Assembly (NCBI GenBank): GCA_902493335.1
Contig: CABUPJ010000010.1
Location: 9,963-73,962, forward strand
Direction of reading: 5' to 3'
From: an uncultured Porphyromonadaceae bacterium
Lineage (GTDB): Bacteria; Bacteroidota; Bacteroidia; Bacteroidales; Muribaculaceae
Length of the DNA: 64,000 nt
The notes below the pieces were generated by a model that ran no database searches, was not told the origin of the DNA, and was given only the letters and a program-made list of their open reading frames with translations. This document shows positions 43,283 to 52,750 of the stretch, piece after piece. A program made the position numbers and the translations under genes. Position 1 is the stretch's first letter; every line of letters begins with the position of its first letter.

Positions 43283-46200
43283 CGTCGGTTATGGCTTCTT
43301 TGTTGATATTATCGTTGACGACAGTCGGCTCGTCTTTTTTCTTCTTGGGTTTAAGAAAGTTGAACATCTGGCTCATGCGGCGCAGTTTGCGGCGGTAGAC
43401 AAAGCCTACGCCTGTCTGTGTCACCTCGCCCTCGAGTATGCTCTCATAGCCTGTATGGCGGAAGATGCGCACATACATCGTTCGGCTGTTGTTGAGGAAG
43501 TATTCAAACGAGATATCGTTAATGAGATTCTGTGAGAAGTTCTCATCGGCGTTGGCGTCGGTCGAATAGTTACCGCCGACAACTATCTTTATACGGTCGT
43601 TGAACAGCGACTTCGACACCTGATAGCTGTAGCTTGTCGTTGTCGACGACGAGCCGTCGACTGTGCGGTCATACTGATTGATGCCGAACGAGATGTCGAC
43701 GCCGCGTATGTTGTTCGCCATCCATCCGTTGAGCTGCGACTCGAGGAACGAGAACAGCGGATTGGCCGACATCTTGGTGTCGCCTTTGGTGTTGCCACCT
43801 GTATAGACGCCGTAAAGCATCATGTTCATGGCCTCGTTGGCCCGCTGGTCGGCGCTCATCGACTCAAGTTCGTTGGCGACGGTGACATCATCGTTGGTGG
43901 CTAGGTCAAACGCAACTTTCATGTTGTTGACCGTACCGGTGACATTGACTATGACATCGAAGTTGACCAGACGCGAATTCTGTCCCTGCTGGGTGACATT
44001 GGCCTTCATCACATCCATCGCATGGATGTTGAGCGTCGGATTCATCATGTCGCCGTTGAAAGCCACGTAACTGTTGTTATAGAAGTTAAACAGCTTCTCT
44101 GACATAAACGGCGGCGTATATCTCACGAAGCCTTCGTTGAGGTTCAGCCGGCCCGTCAGGCGCCCGTCGCTCAGGGGCGACATCGCGAAATTGAGTGTGC
44201 CCGAGCTCTGGAGCTGAACCTTGTCCTTGCCGTCGCTCGAAAGGTCGACGCTTATCGTCGAACCGTTGTTGATGTTGAGCATGGCGTTGAGCACAATCGC
44301 CATCTCGCTTGTGGCAACACTGTCGGCAAACGCTACCGCAGTCGTGTCGGTGAAGTTGACAAACTTGACCATGTCGTCGGTCGACTGCGACTGCAGCCTG
44401 TTGGCGGCGTCGGGTATGACGTAGGTCACATTCGTTCCAGGCTCAATGTCGAGCGTGGCGTCGACGAAAAGCAGACTCAGACCACCTTTGACCGAAGCGT
44501 CGAGCGAGATAAAGGCTTTGCCGTAGACATCGGCGCCTTTCGAGGCACGGCGCGTGTTGACAAGCTGCATGTTGTCGGCCTTGAGCCTGAGGTCAAGCAC
44601 CGGCGCCGAGAGGCTTTTGAGATCGACCGTGCCGTCGATAGACAGCGGATTCTCGTTGACACCGCTGATTTTGAAGTTGTCGAATGTCACAAGGTTGTCG
44701 ATGACGGGAATCTCGACATCGCTGAATTTATAAGGAGTGCCGGTGAGGGCGAGTTTGACGGCTGTGTCGTCGAAGTCGAGTTTGCCGTTGAATACGGGCG
44801 CTTCCGAATCTCCTGTGATGACCATATTGCCGTTGAGCACACCCGATAGTGTCGCCATGCCCGGCGGCAGGAACGGATTGACCGTTGCCAGCGGGAAACG
44901 TATCATCGAGAAATCGAGATTATAGAGGCTCGTCGAAGTTGTGTCGTTAAGATTACCGGCGAGTGTGATGGTCTTCTCGCCGTCGACATAGACGTCTGAT
45001 TTGGCATAGAGCATGCCGCCGGGACGTGTCGAGAGGTCGAAGTCGGCCTTGATGTCGCCGACGCGCTGCTTGCCGTATGTGAGTTTGTCGAGAGTGACGA
45101 CACCGCTGCCGTTATAGACACCGTCGACTGTGTTGACCTTTATGTCGGCGCTGAGGTCGCCGGAGACAGGCGGCGCGAAGGGATTGATGGCAATCCAGTC
45201 GGCGAGATGGATGTTGCCGAGACGCACGATAAGATCTTCCTGACCTTCGCTGCCGTCGACATGGGTCGTGAATATCTTGAGCGAACTGTTGCCGCCGGTC
45301 ATGTCGATGTCGGCGTCGATATGTCTGTCACTGAAACGATAGCTGACATAGTTGTCGCTGTTGAGTGCCCAGTTCTGATAGCCGATGACAGGATTGGCGG
45401 GTATGACGTTGACCGTCAGCAATGAGTCGCTGACCTCTGCTTTGAGACCGAAATCAAAGCCTTCCTTACCTTTGATATTCTGCTGTGTCAGACGCAGCGC
45501 CGCTATGTTTCGGGTCGCGAAGCCGTCGACTTTAACCTTGGCGAAATCGTCGAATGTGCCCGGACGGTTGTTGACAGCCCCGGTGAAATGGAGATGCTCC
45601 TTATGCTGGCGCGCACCGAAGGTTATGGTGTCGAGCCGCGTCGTACCGGTAACGAATCCCAGCATCTGCGAATTGAGTCTCAGCGTAGTATCGTTGTCGG
45701 CGGTGAGCGACAGATGGCTGAACCCTGTCTTGGATGTCGCAAGTATATCGTTGACGAAATTGTTGCGGCCTGCCCTCATGTCGAAGACAAGACCGGGCAG
45801 AGCGTCGTGTATCTGTTCGACGTCAATACGGCGTTTTGTCATCTGCGAGTCAACCACAGCAGAGACGTTTCCAAAAGCTGTCATCAGGCTGTCGAGTCCG
45901 CAATAGGCTGTAAACCTGGCATTGAGATCGCGGTTGGTGAGACTGAGATCTGTCAGTGAGTCATTGGCGCTGAGGTGCGCGAGAATGTCAGAGACCGTGA
46001 TATCCCCTTCAGGACGTTCGAGGGTCAGGTCTTCGAGAGTCACCCGGCCGTCGATTATCTTGTCTTTCGGTGTGATGGCGGCATCGGCGGTCAGACTGAG
46101 CGATACTTTCATGTCAGACTCCGAGAACTTCAAAGCCCTGAGGTCTATGTCCTCACCGTCAACGGCAGCAGTCCATTCATATACATCGCCGGCGAGATTG

Positions 46201-48056
46201 CCGCTTGCCTGCGCCGTGACAGGCAGCGACGGGTCGGTTGACACAAGCCTGACGTCGGCCTTGCCGTCCCTGAGGGTGGCATCGGCTTCTATATCCCTGT
46301 ATTCATGACCGTTGTAGACAGCCGATGCGAGCGACAGACGCGCATCGGCAGAAGTCTTGGGCGAGAATGGGTCATAACCGTGTCCCGAAGCGGTCAATGT
46401 GCCTGAAACCTTACCCACGCCGAGAAGCGGCATGATGCTGCTGACCGGGAAAGCGCCGACGCTGACATCGGCCTTGTAGTCTTCGCTGCGGGAACGCCAC
46501 AGGCCGTCAAGAGCGACAGTGCCACCCTCGGCTATTACCTTGACATTGCCCCCGAAAGTACCGTTATTTGCCCTGATCCGTCCTGTTATTGCCATCTGAG
46601 GTATATCGAGCGTCGTCTCAGGCGAGAGGAAGGTGCGTTTGAGATAGCGGCCGTTGAGTATACTGCCCGACAGGGCTATATCGCCGCCGATACGCGCCGT
46701 ATTGAACACATCTGTCAGATTGCCTTTGGCCTTAAGTGTGACTATATGGTTGACTGCGACATCCAGGCGTCTGATATCAAGGTCAGAGGCTACGCCTGAG
46801 AGATCGACGGCAAGGTCGATGCCGTCATCGGCCGGGAGTGTCATGAGATACGGCATGAAGGCCGGGAACATCATTCTCAGATCAGAGACGCCGACCGCGC
46901 CGCCGGCTTTGAGGGCGAGCGGCAGGTCAGGGTCGGTCATCATATCGCCCGACCCTAACAATCCGGTGACATCGAGGGCTGTGACAGGTGTCGAGATTAT
47001 AAAGTCGTCAAACGCTATTGCTGTCGAATCGATTTCGAGCGTGCCACTGGTCGTCAGGCTCACGCCACAACGCTCATGACCGCTCAGACGAAGCGGCAGC
47101 CTGACTGTCGAGGCCTGATTATAAAAATCTTTGACTGTAAGATCGAGGCTGTCGACCTCGATATAGGCGAAATCGAGACCCGGCGCCGGCGTGACTCCGC
47201 GCGTGGTATACAGAGCTTTCGAGCCGGTGAAAGCGATTGAGTCGATAGTGACTGTCCACGGAGCTGACGCAGTCGTGTCCGTGGCGACTACGGGTATTGA
47301 TGCCACTGTAGCCGAGTCGGGGGCTATATATGCCGCCGCCAGACGGTCTCCGGCAAACGTGCCTATGGCGACCTTCTGGGCCGCAAGATCAATGAGACCG
47401 TTCTCAAGCGAGCCGCGACCTATCGTGGCGCCAAGAGAGTCTATCGTAGGCAGAAGACTCATCGAATAGCGCAGATTATCGAGACTTAGACGCCCGAGCC
47501 TGATGCTCATGGCAGTCTGCGATGCAGGCTTCTCGGCTGCGGCGACAGATGTTGTATCTGGTTTGATGGTCATGGCGACAGTGGCATCAGAAAGCCGGCC
47601 GTCGCTGACATCGATAGCCATGTCGGACAGTCTGACCGAAGCCGGCGACAGCGACAGGCTGCCGGCCGCCAGCGTCATATACATTGCCGAATCGCGGCTA
47701 CCCATCACATAGCGCGCGCCGTCGGCCTCGAGGGTCGTGACGTCGACCTCGCCTTTTAACAGAGGCAACAGCGCCACATCGGCTACAAGACGGTCGGCGG
47801 CCACAAGTGTGTCTGCGCCGTTGACGACCGACAGACCGCCGGCCTCGACCGACAGCGGGAAACCGAGTCTGAACGTGTCGAGCGTATAACGCGTCTCACC
47901 TCCGCTGTTGAGCTTACCTACAAGATGGACGCGAAGAGTCTCCTGAAGCCACGGCGAATAGAGCGAGATGACAACACCGCACACAAGCAACAAAATCCCC
48001 AGGACTATAAATCCCAGAGTCTTGAAAACGTTTTTAATGACAGTCGAGGCTTTCAC
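43257..48056 (-). CDS. tamB: TamB/YtfN-like envelope protein
   Basis: 1599 residues. One N-terminal membrane anchor (VFKTLGFIVLGILLLVCGVVISLYSPWLQ) is followed by a very long repetitive beta-rich region (AsmA/DUF490 type) and the conserved C-terminal DUF490 core (LNINNGSTISVDLSSDGKDKVQLQSSGTLNFAMSPLSDGRLTGRLNLNEG; GVDISFGINQYDR). TamB-like proteins bridge the two membranes as a hydrophobic groove for phospholipid transport. It is the first gene of the unit tamB, tamL, phosphatase-fold enzyme. Confidence 0.95.
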   Translation of the reverse strand: MKASTVIKNVFKTLGFIVLGILLLVCGVVISLYSPWLQETLRVHLVGKLNSGGETRYTLDTFRLGFPLSVEAGGLSVVNGADTLVAADRLVADVALLPLLKGEVDVTTLEADGARYVMGSRDSAMYMTLAAGSLSLSPASVRLSDMAIDVSDGRLSDATVAMTIKPDTTSVAAAEKPASQTAMSIRLGRLSLDNLRYSMSLLPTIDSLGATIGRGSLENGLIDLAAQKVAIGTFAGDRLAAAYIAPDSATVASIPVVATDTTASAPWTVTIDSIAFTGSKALYTTRGVTPAPGLDFAYIEVDSLDLTVKDFYNQASTVRLPLRLSGHERCGVSLTTSGTLEIDSTAIAFDDFIISTPVTALDVTGLLGSGDMMTDPDLPLALKAGGAVGVSDLRMMFPAFMPYLMTLPADDGIDLAVDLSGVASDLDIRRLDVAVNHIVTLKAKGNLTDVFNTARIGGDIALSGSILNGRYLKRTFLSPETTLDIPQMAITGRIRANNGTFGGNVKVIAEGGTVALDGLWRSRSEDYKADVSVGAFPVSSIMPLLGVGKVSGTLTASGHGYDPFSPKTSADARLSLASAVYNGHEYRDIEADATLRDGKADVRLVSTDPSLPVTAQASGNLAGDVYEWTAAVDGEDIDLRALKFSESDMKVSLSLTADAAITPKDKIIDGRVTLEDLTLERPEGDITVSDILAHLSANDSLTDLSLTNRDLNARFTAYCGLDSLMTAFGNVSAVVDSQMTKRRIDVEQIHDALPGLVFDMRAGRNNFVNDILATSKTGFSHLSLTADNDTTLRLNSQMLGFVTGTTRLDTITFGARQHKEHLHFTGAVNNRPGTFDDFAKVKVDGFATRNIAALRLTQQNIKGKEGFDFGLKAEVSDSLLTVNVIPANPVIGYQNWALNSDNYVSYRFSDRHIDADIDMTGGNSSLKIFTTHVDGSEGQEDLIVRLGNIHLADWIAINPFAPPVSGDLSADIKVNTVDGVYNGSGVVTLDKLTYGKQRVGDIKADFDLSTRPGGMLYAKSDVYVDGEKTITLAGNLNDTTSTSLYNLDFSMIRFPLATVNPFLPPGMATLSGVLNGNMVITGDSEAPVFNGKLDFDDTAVKLALTGTPYKFSDVEIPVIDNLVTFDNFKISGVNENPLSIDGTVDLKSLSAPVLDLRLKADNMQLVNTRRASKGADVYGKAFISLDASVKGGLSLLFVDATLDIEPGTNVTYVIPDAANRLQSQSTDDMVKFVNFTDTTAVAFADSVATSEMAIVLNAMLNINNGSTISVDLSSDGKDKVQLQSSGTLNFAMSPLSDGRLTGRLNLNEGFVRYTPPFMSEKLFNFYNNSYVAFNGDMMNPTLNIHAMDVMKANVTQQGQNSRLVNFDVIVNVTGTVNNMKVAFDLATNDDVTVANELESMSADQRANEAMNMMLYGVYTGGNTKGDTKMSANPLFSFLESQLNGWMANNIRGVDISFGINQYDRTVDGSSSTTTSYSYQVSKSLFNDRIKIVVGGNYSTDANADENFSQNLINDISFEYFLNNSRTMYVRIFRHTGYESILEGEVTQTGVGFVYRRKLRRMSQMFNFLKPKKKKDEPTVVNDNINKEAITDDEKDKETK

Positions 48057-48132
48057 GCAGCAGTAGTAATTATGATGAACTTCTCAATAAAAAACAACTG
48101 AGTGGCGGATAGGTTTTATCGGCTGTCAAATT

Positions 48133-49026
48133 TCATTCGCGAAGTTTCACCCGCAGAGCCGTAGGCGACTCGCCGAAATGGGTTTTTACATACTTTCCGA
48201 AAAACGACAGGTTGGGAAAGAGCAGACGGTTTGAGATTTCCTTGACCGTCATGTCGCTGTATTTAAGATAACGGCGTATATCCTCGACGACATAGCTGTT
48301 GATCCAGTCGAACGCTGTGCGGCCGCTGACGTTACGGCACACGGTCGACAGATATTTGGGTGTCACACAGAGCTGACGGGCATACCAGGCCACGAGTCTG
48401 GGACGCACCTCGACCTTGTTGAGCAGTTCGATAAAACGTTTGAACAGAATTTCACGCTGACGCACGGCACCTCCTCCGAATCGGTCACCCATCTCGCCCA
48501 TGTCGGCAAGAAGCTCGAAAAGAGCGGCCCGCACCACCGACAATATGATTTCGCGGTCGTATGGCGATTTGTCGCTCAGCGTGGCTTTGCGCTGCAATAT
48601 GCCGTCATAGAGCTGATAGAGTTTGATTTTATCGCTGCTTATGTCGACGATAGGATTGTCCATGACCCGCAACGCACGATTCCACAGAGCACTGTGCGAC
48701 AGGTTGGTATGTATCAGATTCTGGGAGACGCAGAAGACATTTCCCTTGAAATCGCCGCTTACTCTGAGGTTGGCGACAAGATCGTTCGGACGGCCTATTA
48801 TAACCTGACGGCTGGCGATAGAATGAAGATATGAGTTTATCTCGACGTCAAGACGCCCTTTGACACACATCACCACGGCAAACATATTGAGTTTCATGCA
48901 CTCTATCCACGCCGGGAACTGCGTGATGTCGTTGTAGAACACAAAATCGTCATCGAGGCTGCCCGTTATGTGGGTCGTCTCGACGATGGCCTTAAGATTG
49001 ATAGTGTCAAAATCGTCGCGTTTCAT
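48133..49026 (-). CDS. AraC-family transcriptional regulator
   Basis: 297 residues from the ATG at 49024-49026; a start 14 codons earlier is open but less natural. The N-terminal AraC-type sensing domain (PAWIECMKLNMFAVVMCVKGRLDVEI) is followed by a C-terminal two-helix-turn-helix domain (RQLCVTPKYLSTVCRNVSGRTAFDWINSYVVEDIRRYLKYSDMTVKEISNRLLFPNLSFFGKYVKTHFGESPTALR). It lies between tamB and the ROK kinase gene; target unknown. Confidence 0.93.
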   Translation of the reverse strand: MKRDDFDTINLKAIVETTHITGSLDDDFVFYNDITQFPAWIECMKLNMFAVVMCVKGRLDVEINSYLHSIASRQVIIGRPNDLVANLRVSGDFKGNVFCVSQNLIHTNLSHSALWNRALRVMDNPIVDISSDKIKLYQLYDGILQRKATLSDKSPYDREIILSVVRAALFELLADMGEMGDRFGGGAVRQREILFKRFIELLNKVEVRPRLVAWYARQLCVTPKYLSTVCRNVSGRTAFDWINSYVVEDIRRYLKYSDMTVKEISNRLLFPNLSFFGKYVKTHFGESPTALRVKLRE

Positions 49027-49104
49027 GCAAGTCTGTAATATTGATGATAACGCGCCCGACGTCGACAATTGACATCGGGCGCAGTATCTGATTCTTTGTG
49101 AGAA

Positions 49105-50094
49105 TTATGCCTCTGTCTTTGAAGCTGCCGAAGCCGGCATCTTGGCCTCCCAGCCGAGAGCGCTTGCACCGAGAACGGCGGCGTCGGCCTCTTTAAGCTC
49201 GCTGAGAAGAATTTTGGGTTTGCCCTTGAAGCAGGCGAGCATGCTTCTGTCCATAGCCTGACGCATGGGCTTGAGCAGGAGTTCGCCGGATTTTGCCAGA
49301 CCGCCGAATAGGATGAATGCCTCGGGCGACGAGAACACTGTCATGTCGGCAAGAGCCTCGCCGAGGATGGTGCCTGTATAGACAAATATCTCGTTTGCAA
49401 GAGCATCGCCGCTCATAGCTGCGTCGTAGACGTCTTTTGATGTAATCTGCTCGATAGGAATGTCGCGCAGCAGCGAGGGCTCTGTACGTATTTCGAGGAA
49501 CTCGCGTGCGGTGCGGGCGACGCCTGTAGCCGAGCAATAGGCCTCGAGACAGCCTGTGCGGCCGCAGCCGCAGAGACGGCCGTTGTTACGTTTGACGATG
49601 AGGTGGCCGAGCTCGCCGGCGAGACCGTCATGACCGTAGACAACCTGTCCGTTGATGACGATACCCGAACCGACACCCGTACCGAGGGTAATCATTATAA
49701 AGTCTTTGAGACCGCGGGCGGCGCCATAGGTCATCTCGCCGATAGCGGCGGCGTTGGCGTCGTTGGTGATGGCAACGGGAATACCGAATTTATCGCTCAC
49801 AAGCTCTGCCAGAGGTATGGGAGTCGGCCAGGGAAGGTTGACGCCGTCTTCGATCATACCTGTGAAATAGTTTGAGTTGGGGGCGCCTATGCCTATGCCG
49901 TGGATTTTGTCGACAGCGTCATTGGCCACAATCAGACGTGTGGCTTCCTGATAAAGCTCGTCAAGATAATCCTCGATTTTATTGTGTTTTGCCGTTTTGA
50001 TAGAAGCACTTGCCACAACGACACCGCGGGCGTCTACAATTCCAAAGACGGTGTTCGTACCGCCTATGTCGATTCCTAATACATAAGGTTTCAT
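49105..50094 (-). CDS. ROK-family sugar kinase (glucokinase-like)
   Basis: 329 residues from MKPYVLGIDIGGTNTVFG. The frame is open to 50202, but the extra 36 residues run upstream through the promoter and into the MITE-like element. Motifs are the ATP-binding DIGGT, the sugar loop TNDANAAAIGE and the zinc site CGCGRTGCLEAYCS of ROK kinases. It phosphorylates glucose or an N-acetylhexosamine. A canonical promoter lies 41 nt upstream. Confidence 0.94.
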   Translation of the reverse strand: MKPYVLGIDIGGTNTVFGIVDARGVVVASASIKTAKHNKIEDYLDELYQEATRLIVANDAVDKIHGIGIGAPNSNYFTGMIEDGVNLPWPTPIPLAELVSDKFGIPVAITNDANAAAIGEMTYGAARGLKDFIMITLGTGVGSGIVINGQVVYGHDGLAGELGHLIVKRNNGRLCGCGRTGCLEAYCSATGVARTAREFLEIRTEPSLLRDIPIEQITSKDVYDAAMSGDALANEIFVYTGTILGEALADMTVFSSPEAFILFGGLAKSGELLLKPMRQAMDRSMLACFKGKPKILLSELKEADAAVLGASALGWEAKMPASAASKTEA

Positions 50095-50134
50095 GATAGT
50101 AGTATATTTGGTTTTGGTTAAAAGATTCATTTCG

Positions 50135-50167
50135 GCAAAGATAATAAATTTTTTTCCATCGCCACAA
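50135..50167 (-). promoter_or_regulatory. Promoter of the ROK kinase gene
   Basis: On the minus strand TTG (50165-50167), 21 nt and TATCTTTGC (50135-50143). It lies 20 nt outside the MITE-like element. Confidence 0.65.
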
Positions 50168-50187
50168 CACCCACGCCCCCAAATTAA

Positions 50188-50655
50188 GACCCCGATCCCC
50201 AATATTTGTTAACGCCGGGGTCGCATATCTCTGAGTGATTTTTGTCTTGTGATGAAGGAGTGTATTTAATGTACACGACTGAAGAATAAGGCAAAAAGCG
50301 CCGGAGAGATGCGATGCAAAGGTAATTTCAGAAAGCGATACAATAAATAGCCCTCCCGTCTGCCGGATATTTCGAAATAACTTTTAACACTTTGATTAAT
50401 ATTGGGATACAGTACCGGTCTGACGGATGTGAAGCGTATATTTATTTTGGTAAATAAAGAAGCCATGGCCGAATTCACCACATTTACCGCCATATTAGAA
50501 TATACAATAAGGAATTACCTCCGCCACGGCCAATCGTCATGCTTCTGAGTCCGCTTGTTTCGGTCACAATGCGACCGCATTGCTCCCTCGCTGCTCGAAC
50601 ACATCTGCATAACGCCTGACCGCCCCAGCGTTTACAAATATTGGGGAACGGGGTC
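50188..50655. mobile_element. MITE-like element with 33-bp inverted ends
   Basis: The arms 50188-50220 and 50623-50655 are inverted repeats matching at 30 of 33 positions (outer end GACCCCG, core CCCCAATATTTGT). The trinucleotide TAA lies directly outside each end (50185-50187 and 50656-50658), a possible 3-bp target duplication. The 468-bp unit encodes no transposase. It holds one short minus-strand frame (50266-50493) and a minus-strand -7 box TACCTTTGC (50316-50324). It fills most of the 605-nt gap between the ROK and GNAT genes; I see no gene in it that I can support. Confidence 0.6.
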
Positions 50656-50699
50656 TAAGCATAATCAATGTTAAATCAAAGCGTAGCGGAGATCATCGG

Positions 50700-51128
50700 T
50701 CAGAGCGAGAGATGCAGTATGGGGTATGGGCGTCCGGCCTCATCAGTGGCATCGCGTCCGACGACCCTGAAACCTCTCTTCTCATAAAATTCAAACGCTG
50801 AACGATTCTGCTCGTTGACATCGACTCTGACCGCTCCGTGTTTCAACGCAAACTCGACCAGAGTTGAGCCGTAACCCCGGCCATGTAGCCGGCTGTCGAC
50901 AAACAGCATTTCGATATTGTCACCGGCCAGTCCGATAAAACCGGCCGGAGTACCGTCATCTTCGACAACATACAAGTCTACGGCGGGAAAATAGTCTGTC
51001 GCCAAGGCACATCTGATTTCTTCAATCACATCTTCAGTCAGAAAATCGTGAGTAGCCCTGACCGCACGCTCCCATATTTCCACAAGCACATCATAACACC
51101 TATTATCATATTTCACAATCCGTTTCAT
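50700..51128 (-). CDS. GNAT-family N-acetyltransferase
   Basis: 142 residues from MKRIVKYDNRCYDVLVEIWERAV; the frame is open to 51215, but those residues lie upstream of the -7 box TATCTTTG (minus strand, 51156-51163). The GNAT fold is seen in GFIGLAGDNIEMLFVDSRLHGRGYGSTLVEFAL (acetyl-CoA loop RGYGS) and VDVNEQNRSAFEFYEKRGFRVVGR. The size and C-terminal pattern resemble YjaB-type acetyltransferases; substrate unknown. Confidence 0.9.
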   Translation of the reverse strand: MKRIVKYDNRCYDVLVEIWERAVRATHDFLTEDVIEEIRCALATDYFPAVDLYVVEDDGTPAGFIGLAGDNIEMLFVDSRLHGRGYGSTLVEFALKHGAVRVDVNEQNRSAFEFYEKRGFRVVGRDATDEAGRPYPILHLSL

Positions 51129-51243
51129 ACATAAAAATTCTTTGCGTTGCCGTAACAAAGATAAAAATTCTTTTTTAGTCAGACAGGCATAATACACATG
51201 AAATTTGAGCCTCACAGCAAAGATAATCCGTTTTTATTGCCGT

Positions 51244-51252
51244 ATCTTTGCA
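51244..51252 (+). promoter_or_regulatory. -7 box deciding the AraC start
   Basis: TATCTTTGC lies 21 nt before the ATG at 51273 and inside the longer open frame that begins at 51198, so the later start is preferred. No TTG at standard spacing. Confidence 0.5.
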
Positions 51253-51272
51253 GCAAGCAATCAGATTATACG

Positions 51273-52088
51273 ATGGAACGACTTGATGTATTCGACTGCT
51301 CGGATGTGTTTATCGCGAGCTATTTTACCGACGATCGCGGATGTGCCCACTGCAACCGCGAACACACTCTTATATACATCCATTCGGGTGAACTCGAAAT
51401 CACTGACAACGGCCACAAGACCATACTCAGGCCGGGAGACTGCGCTTTCATGAGACGCGACAACCGCATGTGGCTTCAGAAACGAGTGAAAGACGGCATG
51501 CCATACCGTTCGGTCGTGATGAAATTCTCACGTGAATACCTGAAAGATTTTTTTCATACGTTAAACCGTCGCGACATTCCGTCTGATGCCAAAAGAGACA
51601 AGACAAGTCTCGTGAAATTTCCTTCGCAGCGCCTTGATGTGAAGAGTCTGTTTGAATCGCTTCTGCCATATTTTGACGCCGGCGCGAAACCATCCGTCGA
51701 AATCCTCCGCATGAAAATGGCCGAAGGCATGTATCTGATACTGAACACCGATGAAAACCTCTATGCGTCGCTGTTCGATTTCGTCGACGCCTGGAAAATC
51801 GATATTGTCGATTTCATGGAAAAAAACTATATGAACGACCTCTCGATGAATGAAATGGCATATTACACCGGGCGCAGTCTCGCCACTTTCAAACGCGATT
51901 TCAAGAAAGTAAGCGAGCTCACGCCTCAGAAGTGGCTTATCAGACGTCGGCTCGAAGCCGCACGCGAACTCATCGGCAAAGGCGGACGCAAGGTTTCTGA
52001 AATCTGTTTTGATGTCGGATTCAAAAATCTGTCGCACTTTTCACGCCTGTATAAAGAGACTTACGGCATGGCTCCGACTTTTTCATGA
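51273..52088 (+). CDS. AraC-family transcriptional regulator
   Basis: 271 residues from the ATG at 51273, chosen because a perfect -7 box lies between it and the earlier in-frame ATG at 51198. A cupin-like N-terminal domain (HTLIYIHSGELEITDNGHKTILRPGDCAFMRRDNRMWLQKRV) is followed by a C-terminal HTH pair (LSMNEMAYYTGRSLATFKRDFKKVSELTPQKWLIRRRLEAARELIGKGGRKVSEICFDVGFKNLSHFSRLYKETYG). It probably controls the acetyltransferase, reductase and flavodoxin genes downstream. Confidence 0.93.
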   Translation: MERLDVFDCSDVFIASYFTDDRGCAHCNREHTLIYIHSGELEITDNGHKTILRPGDCAFMRRDNRMWLQKRVKDGMPYRSVVMKFSREYLKDFFHTLNRRDIPSDAKRDKTSLVKFPSQRLDVKSLFESLLPYFDAGAKPSVEILRMKMAEGMYLILNTDENLYASLFDFVDAWKIDIVDFMEKNYMNDLSMNEMAYYTGRSLATFKRDFKKVSELTPQKWLIRRRLEAARELIGKGGRKVSEICFDVGFKNLSHFSRLYKETYGMAPTFS

Positions 52089-52148
52089 GTGAGCCTTACG
52101 GCAAAGCTTTTTGAACTTAACAGCAAAGCCGCCGCGCGGTTTCGATTG

Positions 52149-52157
52149 TAATTTTGC
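52149..52157 (+). promoter_or_regulatory. -7 box of the acetyltransferase/reductase operon
   Basis: TAATTTTGC lies 27 nt before the ATG at 52184; the -33 match is poor, as expected for an activator-dependent promoter. Confidence 0.45.
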
Positions 52158-52183
52158 GGTGTAAACAATAAAACCGCAAAGCA

Positions 52184-52750
52184 ATGAGAAGTATATATGA
52201 CAGAGACCGCGGTGGCGAAACGGTATCGCCCGACGACCCCGGTTACGAAACTCTTATCGACGACATTTTCAATACGATGGAAACCGCGCGCCGGCTCTCG
52301 GACGTCAGTCTACGCGATCAGAAGACCATACGCTCAATGATGAGCGGGATACTCGGCAAGCCTTTACCCGAGAGCACTACCCTGCTGCCGCCTTTTTATA
52401 TAGACTACGGCAAGCCTGTGACCATCGGCGAAGGCTGTTTCATTCAGCAATGCTGCACATTCTTCGGCCGCGGAGGCATCACAATCGGCAATGATGTGTT
52501 TATCGGGCCCAAAGTCAATCTCATAACAATCAACCACGATGTCGACCCTGACAACCGCAGCGCCACATACGGCCGCCCGATTGAAATAGCCGACAAAGTC
52601 TGGATCGGCATAAACTCGACCATACTTCCCGGCGTGAAAATCGGTTATGGAGCGATTATAGGAGCCCAAAGCGTCGTCACCCGCGACGTCCCGCCGATGA
52701 CCATTGTAGCCGGCAACCCGGCAAGAATCATCAAAAAGATAGAATCATGA
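52184..52750 (+). CDS. Maltose/galactoside-type O-acetyltransferase
   Basis: 188 residues, of the LacA/Maa/NodL group: a helical N-terminal cap, then a left-handed beta-helix (YGKPVTIGEGCFIQQCCTFFGRGGITIGNDVFIGPKVNLITINHDVDPDNRS) with the catalytic His in TINHD and the C-terminal WIGINSTILPGVKIGYGAIIGAQSVVTRDVPPMTIVAGNPARIIKKIE. It acetylates a sugar hydroxyl; acceptor unknown. Its stop overlaps the reductase start by 4 nt. Confidence 0.93.
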   Translation: MRSIYDRDRGGETVSPDDPGYETLIDDIFNTMETARRLSDVSLRDQKTIRSMMSGILGKPLPESTTLLPPFYIDYGKPVTIGEGCFIQQCCTFFGRGGITIGNDVFIGPKVNLITINHDVDPDNRSATYGRPIEIADKVWIGINSTILPGVKIGYGAIIGAQSVVTRDVPPMTIVAGNPARIIKKIES

